From Batkoa obscura (lineage: Eukaryota > Entomophthoromycota > Entomophthoromycetes > Entomophthorales > Batkoaceae): a stretch of 64,000 nt of DNA. A model generated the notes under the pieces. It saw only the letters and a list, made by a program, of their open reading frames with translations, was not told where the DNA came from and made no database searches. This document shows, in pieces, positions 1 through 9,600 of the stretch. How positions within the stretch are numbered: the first letter of the stretch is position 1; the number at the start of each line of letters is the position of its first letter. The stretch lies in contig JASVEC010000018.1 in assembly GCA_030770535.1 (NCBI GenBank), forward strand, positions 310,001 to 374,000. Direction: 5' to 3'. Made by a program: the position numbers and the translations under genes.

Positions 1-1302
1 TGGCACATAAACTTCAATAAAGTTAGGACCTTTGAGTTCGAGACGACGATTAGCTTCTGTGGTTGAAAGACCAGAACTCAACTTAAGGAAATGAGATGAA
101 TGAGTTCCTAAATCAAAATCAAAGGGTTGGAAGTGTGTTGAACTATCATTATAAACATAACGACGGCATTGATAATTAAAATATAATAAGTCATTGGAGG
201 TTCTTAAAAGTTGTGTGGATGTAATTCTGTAATTAGCACCTAAAGCTACTTTTAAGCCTTGTTCTACTTGACGTAATTTAGCAAGTATTTGAGAGCCATC
301 GTCCAACAAGATTGTAGGGATCTGTGGCTGTTCAATTTGAATATATTGAGCTTGAAGAGGCTTAACTTGAATGCGGAAAAAGTTCCTTAAGCGAAAACGG
401 AAGACATTAAGTACTACAAACCAAGTAGTAGCGAAAATCCAAATCCCAATAAACATGGATGAAGAAAGATCGTAATTTTCGTGGGCTATACCATAAAGCT
501 TTCCGTTGATAGCACCATAGTAATCGGCAGTAATAACGGCGAGATAAACAATCCATCCAATGCTGATAAATAGAAAGGAGTATAACATAAAAGTACCAAA
601 AAAATCGTTGACAAAGCCTTTGATTGGGAAAGGTTCATCTTCAAGCTCAGAATTGTTTTCAGCTCCCTTTTTCTCATCTACTTCAATTGGTGAGGTATCA
701 ACAGCATACATATGTTGAACCTTGCCTTCTCTTATTCTTTTATAAGCGGCCCAAATTAAGATTAACAAAATTTCTGAACCAAGTATAGAGAAAACAGAAA
801 TCCACATGGGTTCTGTAAAGGTAAATTGAGGACTTGGAGCTGGTGGACAAGCGGCCCAGTATTTTTCATCATTAATTCCAGAAGACCAGTTATTGAGATC
901 AGTAGCTGTATTTAATTTATCTCCGCAATTATTAGCTAGCATTTTATTTTTAATGCTAGGATCAAATGCATCAATATCTACCATAACTGGTTCCGAGGAA
1001 CATGGAACATGATCTGTAGAGTCGTCTAAACATGAACATATATTCTTTATACCGTCACAAGAGCTATGACAAGCTCCATCACCACATGGCACTTGGCCAT
1101 CGGCACATTCTAATTTCACACCTTCTGGACATTGAGATAAATCTTTAACACATAGGATATTACATTTTAAATCTAAAACTTTGTGTCGTGGACAAACATT
1201 TCCATCCAAATCGAAATCATTAATTGTATTAAAAGCAGGGATACTATATACACTATTAAGTATAAGTAAACTTGGAAGAAGCTTTAAGAAATTAAGCTTC
1301 AT
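1..1302 (-). CDS. P5B-type cation/polyamine ATPase, N-terminal part (runs off the window)
   Basis: The frame is open for 434 codons from the ATG at 1302 to the window edge, with no intron needed. Residues 1-20 look like a signal peptide (KLNFLKLLPSLLILNSVYS). Residues 37-101 hold at least 11 cysteines. Hydrophobic membrane segments follow near residues 157-180, 232-260 and 272-296. The last 70 residues read CRRYVYN, then GLSTTEANRRLELKGPNFIEV, which is the pattern just before the actuator domain of P5 ATPases (ATP13A/Ypk9 family). That family moves polyamines or cations across late endosomal, vacuolar or ER membranes. The catalytic DKTG loop lies outside the window. The signal peptide plus Cys-rich lumenal extension is not part of the yeast or animal P5B layout I know. 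Membership of the P5 family is fairly sure; P5B over P5A is inference. Confidence 0.82.
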   Translation of the reverse strand, partial: MKLNFLKLLPSLLILNSVYSIPAFNTINDFDLDGNVCPRHKVLDLKCNILCVKDLSQCPEGVKLECADGQVPCGDGACHSSCDGIKNICSCLDDSTDHVPCSSEPVMVDIDAFDPSIKNKMLANNCGDKLNTATDLNNWSSGINDEKYWAACPPAPSPQFTFTEPMWISVFSILGSEILLILIWAAYKRIREGKVQHMYAVDTSPIEVDEKKGAENNSELEDEPFPIKGFVNDFFGTFMLYSFLFISIGWIVYLAVITADYYGAINGKLYGIAHENYDLSSSMFIGIWIFATTWFVVLNVFRFRLRNFFRIQVKPLQAQYIQIEQPQIPTILLDDGSQILAKLRQVEQGLKVALGANYRITSTQLLRTSNDLLYFNYQCRRYVYNDSSTHFQPFDFDLGTHSSHFLKLSSGLSTTEANRRLELKGPNFIEVYVP

Positions 1303-4247
1303 AGTTAGTAAAATGTATCAAATAAATCAATTGATTGTATTGTAAATATTATAAAGAGGAAAAGATTCAAAAAAGTTACAAACTACAAAGCTAACAAATT
1401 GTTTAAAACTGAAATACTTTCTAGTTACTTTTTATTTATATTATTTGAATAATGCATCTTAAAAATAAACAAGATTACTTCATTTCTAAATTTTGAGGCA
1501 AATTGCCTAATATGGAAAAATGATTTTGAAGGTATAAATGAATTCTTATATATTTAATTTGATAAAGAAGATATGAAATAATATTAATATAGTTTTAATA
1601 ACGATTTCTTGAAAAAATTCAAATATAAATAATGTTTTAATATATAAAGAACAATACAATTTTGTTGCTTTTACTTTTTAATAGTTAGCAGCTATCATCA
1701 AAATAGCTATTCCTGTTCTTTTGAACTGAATTTGCCCATCTTATAAACAAATAAAAAACTAACTACAGTTTCTAAATTTTTCAATGTTCTATTTTACAAT
1801 TAATGCTCAACTGATTTCGAGAATGAAATTGATAAATGAGCAAAATTTGACATTTTCTTATCTCAAAATGAGTACTTTAATATTACAAAATGAATAGTTT
1901 ATTATCTTAATACAGATTATTTTGAGACTATAAGTCTTGTCAACTTTATTTACTGATCAAACAAACCTTGATAAGCTTAAATCTATAAGAAAACATAAAT
2001 TTGTTGAAACTTCCTGTTGAAAGTATCCCCAAGAATAACCCTTTTCAAACCCCCAAATCGACATCATTTGATCAAGAAATAAATCAATAATGAATTCAAT
2101 TTTCATATATGAAAACTAGACTATCACAAAGCTATATCATCGAAATTCTTTTATTTATTATATAATAAATTAATTGATTGATGGCTTGTATTTAAATTTA
2201 TTAACAACAGGGATAATGTAAAAAAGAAGTGTTTATTCAAAAATTCAGCGTTCAACCTGAAGTTTAGCAACAGCTATTTAGGATTTAAACTTGAAATTAG
2301 TTGAGTGGATTTTATCTATTAGTTAATTAATTTAACTCGCTATAAGCTACTCAGTTATCATGCAACCTTTCTTCAGTTCGGTGGTCAAATACAGCATTTA
2401 AGAACTTGTTAAGAACAATCCAATAAATTCAAGAATGAAATGGCTGTAAGCATGATGTCTCAATGATGTCAATGATTCGCTTCAATGAAATTGATCTAAT
2501 CATTATTCATAATTAAATCATTTTAAGTTGAAAAAGTCAATTTTAAACCTATTATATAAATTGTTAGTATTTACAGTAGGCTAGTTGATCTAATGATCCA
2601 ATTTAAACATGGCTTGGGAACTTAATCATGTATTTGTCAAATATAAAAACAAATAAACCTTGATTGACAAATCCTATCAAGTACAAAATAAAAATGCCCA
2701 TATTATGTTTAAATTAAATCAAAATATATTAGGTTTACTATTCTATTGACTCTCAAACTAAACGGAGAAAACTTTTTAACTTGACATTGATTTCATTTAA
2801 GGGTTTTAATTGGATTGAAAAATATTAATGATTTAAATTATAATGAGAAAAAAGTACAAGCTAAGAAGTTGTTTAATCACGTTTAGTTTAAATTGATAGT
2901 TTTAAACTCAAGTAAACAGTCTGTCTAAAATATCGCCCCATTTGGTATCGGATAGATAATGTTATTTTTACTAATAGTCCTTAAATCAAGGCTTTTGTTA
3001 CTACTAGAGTCTGCTACCAAACGAAATTTTTTGAATTTCATTTGATGAAGGTTTAAATTAGATTTTTCTGAATATTTATTAAAATGATGCAAACTAAATC
3101 CCAGAATAAAATTATGTTTGTTTTTTATTAAATATTTTATATATACTCCACTATTACATTAAAAAATGTCAAATTCTTAAATGATTCCAGTATCCGAATA
3201 AATCTGTTATAATTGAATAGCGTATACTGTACTTTAAAAGATAATATAAGATTCTTAGGAAATATTTTTGAATGTCAAATGTTATCAACAAACAGAGAAT
3301 TGAGCTACTTAAATTACAAACATTATAATGTTCATTAATTTTTTTAAATATGTTAACTAGATGCTTGAGATTTAATATAAATGCACTTTTTGTTCAAGTA
3401 TTTTAATTTTTTTGATCACTTTTAAGTAGTTTAAATTTTCGAAAAGTCGAAAGTAACCTTTTTATTTGATTTATTTACATTTACGCTTGTTTTGGTATCT
3501 TTTAATTTATTGTATTTTTAGGAAAGTACACTTAAGATAGACAATGTTTTATACTTTAACATTTTAGTATTTTAAACTATTTATTAATATAAAAATGGCT
3601 TCTAATTCAACGTTTTGTTCATTTTCTATGCTACCTAAAATTAAAAAATTGGGGTTAAATTTTATAAAATACGTGGCTGCAATGTTTAAGCTTAATGTGA
3701 GGTATTTAACGATATATTTTAAATAAATTTTTGGTATAAACGTTAATGTTAAGAATTAGGCTTTAAACAAGGCAAATAAATAAGAGTAAATTTTTATTAT
3801 AAAAGATTATCTATTTAAAGGTAAGTAGTTATAGCTTAATTCTTAAACTTATATATCATAATTTTAGGCTATTATCACATATTTACCTTTTGAAACACTA
3901 TTACAAAAATAATTTATAGAATTAAATATTGATGGTATGAACGTTTCATTATTTTTCCGTTTTTTAAGCGCTACTTGAGTGGAAAATTTGTTAGTGAAAT
4001 TCTTAATCACAAAAATACATCCCACATATTTAATTATTAAATATTAGATCTACCACTTATTAAATTAAAATTAGTTAAATTATTATATCACTAAATGGTA
4101 TTTTATGTTTTTCTTTTAAAATCAAATATTGAAAAATATTACTTATAAAGATTAATACTATATCTTCAATTATGGCTTCTTATTTTATTTATTTGTAACC
4201 ATAGTTTATTAATATCATAAACCTAAAACCAGTATAATAGCTCATTA
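1303..4247. other. Gene-free spacer, about 2.9 kb
   Basis: No open frame with good coding character was found on either strand. A 41-codon ATG frame near 3594-3730 (+) could not be extended by plausible splicing. The only recognisable element is a worn MITE-A copy at 3932-4029. The first part should hold the promoter of the P5 ATPase gene. Confidence 0.6.
3932..4029 (-). mobile_element. MITE-A copy, left end worn
   Basis: This belongs to the window's main repeat, a roughly 105-bp element. In plus orientation it begins ATATGGGGATGTATTTTT, has a centre reading CTCAAATAGCGCTTAAAA, and ends AAAAAACACTCCCATAT. Only the ends are inverted repeats. This copy is in minus orientation; its core and its ATACATCCCACATAT end are clear, and its other end is eroded. 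Confidence 0.75.
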
Positions 4248-5546
4248 TTAAAACTTCCATTTCCTAATAGTTTTATCATAAGAACCAGAGATTAATAAAT
4301 TTTCATCAGCATTAAAATCTAATGAGCGTATAATACCAGTATGTCCTTTAAGTTTACCAATTGGAGTTTCATTATTAATATCAAAAATATTAACATTAAA
4401 TTCATCATCATTAACAAAAAAGTATTTACCAGATGGATGGAATTGAATCTTAGGATTAGATAATTCGTCTTGTTTAACACCATAGTAATTTCTATATTGA
4501 GTTGAAGAAAATAAAGAAAGTAAAATCAATCTTCCAGATCTATGATCTGTTGCACATAATACATGTTTTTTATTAGGTGATATTTTTATATCCATTATAT
4601 TAAATGATACAAAGTTATCCCCGTTATTATTTAAATTATATTTTAATATTTCGTAATCTTCAACATTAATATAATAAAGATAATTATCTTCTCTAACAGC
4701 AACAACAATATATTTACTATCTGGAGTCCAGGCTGCAGTTTCAATTCTACCTTCAAAATTGATAACTTTTGTATATCTAAAATTAGGATATTGATTGTCT
4801 TCCATTGATCCTTGATTTGATTTATAAATAACTAAGTTATAATCATAACTTGCCGAGAATAAGGCTTGACCATCTGGCGAAAATTTGGCAATGTTTACAA
4901 ATTTTTTATGATGGCTCCATCGCTTTATTAATTCATTCTTAGTTATATCAGTTAAAGTTACTGTAAAATCCATGGATGAGGAAAGTAATATATTTTTATG
5001 TTTTGGATGAATGTCTAAACTTAAAACCGCTCCTCCTAAATTAGGATCAATTATCGAATCTATAAATTTACCTGTTTCTAAGTCACTTAACTTTATACTT
5101 TTATCAGTTGAAGATGAGATCAATACTGGTTTTCCTGAATTTGAGTCTAAAATTGTGGTTGTTACAATGGATAGTATGTTTGAATAATGAATATTATCTA
5201 TTGGCTCTAAAGCCATAACATTATCTATAATAATCTCTTTATCACTTAATACAGGCACATCCAGTCTCCTAAAAAAAATCTCATGAATTTCAGAATAAGT
5301 TGATATGAAACAAATTTACTTTTTAACTTCTAAGCCTTGAGGGAATTTTTCTTTTAAATAATAATCTGTAATAATATCCAATAAAGGTCTATCTTCAAAT
5401 CCAGTAATAGCCGTATCTTTAGTTAAGGAGCAAAAATCACCTCCTTCTTTGTAGAAAGTTTCTAACGTTTCTTCGTACCCATTTAACTTCAAAAAATTGA
5501 CAATAATATCATGAGCTAATCGAAAACTTTTGGATGAGGCAGACAT
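4248..5546 (-). CDS. LisH-domain and WD40-repeat protein
   Basis: Two exons: 5546-5320 and 5268-4248. The intron has a GTAAATTTG donor and a T-rich TTTTTTTTAG acceptor. Joining gives 415 residues in one frame across the junction EVKK-RLDVPVLSDKE. Residues about 8-40 form a LisH motif (RLAHDIIVNFLKLNGYEETL), a dimerisation helix pair. Residues about 100-415 carry around seven WD40-like repeats, the last ending GHTGIIRSLDFNADENLLIS then GSYDKTIRKWKF. Such proteins are scaffolds of multiprotein complexes. I cannot tie it to a named yeast protein, so the specific role is open. The GTG near 5258 is not the start, because the upstream LisH exon splices in frame. Confidence 0.85.
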
Positions 5547-5935
5547 TTCTGAAAGAGATAATTTGAATTTTTTTAATGTTATATTTACTCTACGTATTTA
5601 TGTGGAAATTAAATGAAAAATTAATTGCAAATTGTTCTATTTTCGAAAATAAGCTTTAATTTATCCATTTGAGTTATAAAAGATTAGTATCAAATAGAAA
5701 TATTACATTGAATATTATACTTTTTTTATTGAATAGAGGAGAATTAGGATTTTAATTAGATAAACCCATTTACTGAACTTTAAATCAGTGCTTTTATACT
5801 AATTAAAATACTTGGTAACTTACACTTTATTTTACATTTGATCAATATTTTAAATACTATCTAAGTACCCTAATGCAAAAAAGGATTAAGATCAACTTTT
5901 ATAGTAAAAGTTTTTGTGATAATAATCATAATAAC

Positions 5936-6043
5936 ATATAGGGATGTATTTTTGTGTTTAAGAATTTTACTAGCAAATTTTGCATTCAAATAGTGCTTAA
6001 AAAACGGAGAAGTAATGAAATGTAAAAAAACACTCCCATATAT
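5936..6043 (+). mobile_element. MITE-A copy
   Basis: Full-length plus-orientation copy running from ATATAGGGATGTATTTTTG to CACTCCCATATAT. Confidence 0.85.
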
Positions 6044-6054
6044 TATTACATTTA

Positions 6055-6162
6055 ATATGTGGGGATGTATTTTTGTATTTAAGAATTTTACTGACAATTT
6101 TTCCACATAAATAGCGCTTAAAAAATGGAAAAATAATGAAACTAAAAAAAACAGCCCCATGT
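6055..6162 (+). mobile_element. MITE-A copy, same direction as its neighbour
   Basis: Plus orientation, starting ATATGTGGGGATGTATTT and ending AACAGCCCCATGT. It is separated from the previous copy by only 11 bp, as if inserted beside or duplicated from it. Confidence 0.85.
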
Positions 6163-6693
6163 CTAAAAAGGAATTTTCCTGTGATTTTAAAGGGATATAT
6201 TGATGAGTTCTATTTCATATTTTTTTAAAAATAACTTTTACAAATAGTTTAAGCTACTCAATATAAATCATAAACCCTATTTTATTCAAATAATTATATA
6301 TCTATATTATTTTATTTATATTAACTATCAAATATATATACTTAAATAATTTGTAAAACCTTTAAACTGTTTTCCATTCATTATATTTTTTCAATTCAGT
6401 GTTCCTTTTTGAAATTATGAAATACAATGAACTACCAGTTGACTTGATAATAAAAGGTGTATCAATATATCTTAAATGAATTAATTTCAAAGCCAAAAAT
6501 TTAAAGATTGGCTATACTGACCTTCACTTTAATCAATTACAAATAATATATCAATAAAAAACTATTATGAATTGATTGAATTTCAAAGCTCAAAATAAAA
6601 AATTATTAGAGAAAACAAAACTTTAATCAATATTTTTAACAATTTCAATAGTCAACATCCAATGATACAATTGGAAACTATCAATTTATCACT

Positions 6694-9600
6694 TCATCTG
6701 GCTTGAAACCCAAACGGTTTCACAGTTTCTTTTACATCAAGTTTAGGAAGACCAGCCCCACCCATATTCACTTGACTATTAACGCTTCCGTTAGTCTTAG
6801 GTGCCTCATTCACAATTCCAAATTTATCAAATTTACTTTCAGTTGGAGTAATTGCTCCAGAATTCAATACTTTATCACCAGTTTTAATATCTGGTCTCAT
6901 ATCAATTCCTTTGACTCCTTCAATACTTTTACCATCAATTTTCACATCCATACCTTTAGCATATGGTTTGTATTCGTTACCTAAAGCTCCTTCTGAAGCT
7001 TTAGCACCAATATTCATATTATTACCAGTGGTACCTGAGTTTATATTGTTACCAACAGTACTTGAAGCACCATTAGCACCAGGATTCATGTTAGGACCAT
7101 TAGCACCATTAACACCATTAACACCATTAGCACCAGGATCCATGTTAGCACCATTAACACCATTAACACCATTAGCACCAGGAGTCATGCTAGCACCATT
7201 GGCACCATTAGAACCAGGAGTCATGTTAGCACCATTAGCACCATTGGCACCAGGAGTTATGCTAGCACCATTAGCACCATTAACACCAGGAGTCATGTTA
7301 GCGCCATTGGCACCATTAGCACCAGGATTCATGTTATTCCCATTAGCGCCATTAACACCAGGAGTCATGCTAGCACCATTAGCACCATTAGCACCATTGG
7401 CACCAGGAGTCATGTTAGCACCATTAGCGCCATTAGCACCATTGGCACCAGGAGTCATGTTAGCACCATTAGCACCATTAGCACCAGGAGTCATGCTAGC
7501 ACCATTAACACCAGGATTCATGTTATTACCATTAGCGCCATTGACACCATTAACACCATTAACACCAGGAGTCATGCTAGCGCCATTAGCACCATTAGCA
7601 CCATTGGCACCAGGAGTCATGTTAGCACCATTAACACCATTAACACCATTAACACCAGGAGTCATGCTAGCGCCATTAGCACCATTAGCACCATTGGCAC
7701 CAGGAGTCATGTTAGCACCATTAACACCATTAACACCATTAGCACCAGGAGTCATGTTAGCACCATTAGCACCAGGAGTCATGTTAGCACCATTAACACC
7801 ATTAGCACCAGGAGTCATGCTAGCACCATTAGCGCCATTAGCACCATTGGCACCAGGAGTCATGTTAGCACCATTAGCACCATTAGCACCATTGGCACCA
7901 GGAGTCATGTTAGCACCATTAACACCATTAACACCAGGATTCATGTTAGCACCATTAGCACCATTAGCACCAGGAGTCATGCTAGCACCATTAGCGCCAT
8001 TAGCACCATTGGCACCAGGAGTCATGTTAGCACCATTAGCACCATTAGCACCATTGGCACCAGGAGTCATGTTAGCACCATTAACACCATTAACACCAGG
8101 ATTCATGTTAGCACCATTAGCACCATTAGCACCAGGAGTCATGCTAGCACCATTAGCGCCATTAGCACCATTGGCACCAGGAGTCATGTTAGCACCATTA
8201 GCACCATTAGCACCAGGAGTCATGCTAGCACCATTAACACCAGGATTCATGTTATTACCATTAGCGCCATTGACACCATTAACACCATTAGCACCAGGAT
8301 TCATGTTATTACCATTAGCGCCATTAGCACCAGGAGTCATGTTAGCACCATTAGCACCATTAGCACCATTAGCACCAGGATTCATGTTAGCGCCATTGGC
8401 AACATTAGCACCAGGATTCATGTTAGCACCATTGGCACCATTAGTACCAGGAGTCATGCTAGCACCATTAGCACCATTAGCACCAGGAGTCATGCTAGCA
8501 CCATTAGCACCATTGGCACCAGGAGTCATGTTAGCACCGTTAGCACCATTAGCACCAGGAGTCATGCTAGCACCATTAGCACCAGGAGTCATGCTAGCAC
8601 CATTAGCACCAGGAGTCATGCTAGCACCGTTAGCACCATTAGCACCAGGAGTCATGCTAGCACCATTAGCACCAGGAGTCATGTTAGCACCATTAGCACC
8701 AGGAGTCATGTTAGCACCATTAGCACCAGGATTCATGTTAGCACCATTAGCACCATTAACACCAGGATTCATGTTATTACCATTAGCGCCATTGACACCA
8801 GGGGTCATGCTAGCACCATTAGCACCATTAGCACCATTAGCACCAGGATTCATGTTAGCACTATTGGCACCATTAGAGCCATTAGCACCGATAGTATTGG
8901 GATTCACATAGGTACCTTTAGTTACATCTAGAGCTTTAGCATCAAGCTTTATGCCTGAGCCTATCGTAACAAGATTCATATAGTTGTCTTTAGCTGTTTC
9001 TGCAACCTTAGCGTAATCTTTATTACTGCTTTCACCTTTTTTAGATTCAAGTATGGTTATTGTTACGAGAACCCCATCAAGACTTTTTTTTGTTTCTGCA
9101 ATTTCTTTCTCTATATCCTTTATTTCCTTGTCTTTTTCTGATAGTTTGATTGACTCCTTTTCTTCACTTTCAAGGATAGATTTGCTTTCTTTATCTTGAG
9201 TTTCTTCAAGTTGTTTAGCTTCTTTCTCATGTTTTTCTTTCAATTGTTTGTTATCTTTATTGCCATAGCTCTTAAGTTCTTTTTTATGTCTATCTTGTAA
9301 TTCTTCACGTTCTTTTTTGTGTTTCTTTAATATTCTATCAGCTTTTTCGTGGTTTGCTTTCAAAATTTCCTTTTCCTTATTAGCTCTTTCTCTAATTGCA
9401 TTTGTTAACTTTTTATTGAGCTCCCTTAGTTTATTTTCCTTATTTTTCTTTTCTCTTTTAAGGTTTTCTGCTTGTTCTGCTAGTCTTTTCTTTTGTTCTT
9501 CTTTTTCTTTTCTTTCTTTAGCTGCCTTTTCCTTATCTTCCTTTGCTTTGTCTGCTAGCTGTTTGAGTTTAAGCTTTTTACTCTCTAAGTTATAAGCCCC

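Larger units (their letters stand above)
5547..6693. other. Spacer with two head-to-tail MITE-A copies
   Basis: Holds the upstream region of the LisH/WD40 gene, two MITE-A elements 11 bp apart (5936-6043, 6055-6162) and the 3' flank of the large secreted-protein gene. A 96-codon minus-strand frame across 5870-6160 is just MITE sequence. Nothing else is seen. Confidence 0.6.

Noticed and set aside
486-677. A 63-codon minus-strand frame.
   Set aside because: It overlaps the P5 ATPase reading frame in another phase.
3594-3730. 41-codon ATG frame (MASNSTFCSFSMLPK).
   Set aside because: Short, isolated, and candidate splicing leads to an immediate stop.
5870-6160. A 96-codon minus-strand frame.
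   Set aside because: Entirely within two MITE-A copies; the translation is element sequence.
6911-8911. A 666-codon plus-strand open frame opposite the large secreted gene (LAPLAPGVML repeats).
   Set aside because: It is the antisense reading of the NGA/NMTPG coding repeat; openness follows from the repeat's codons, and the minus-strand frame has the signal peptide and promoter.
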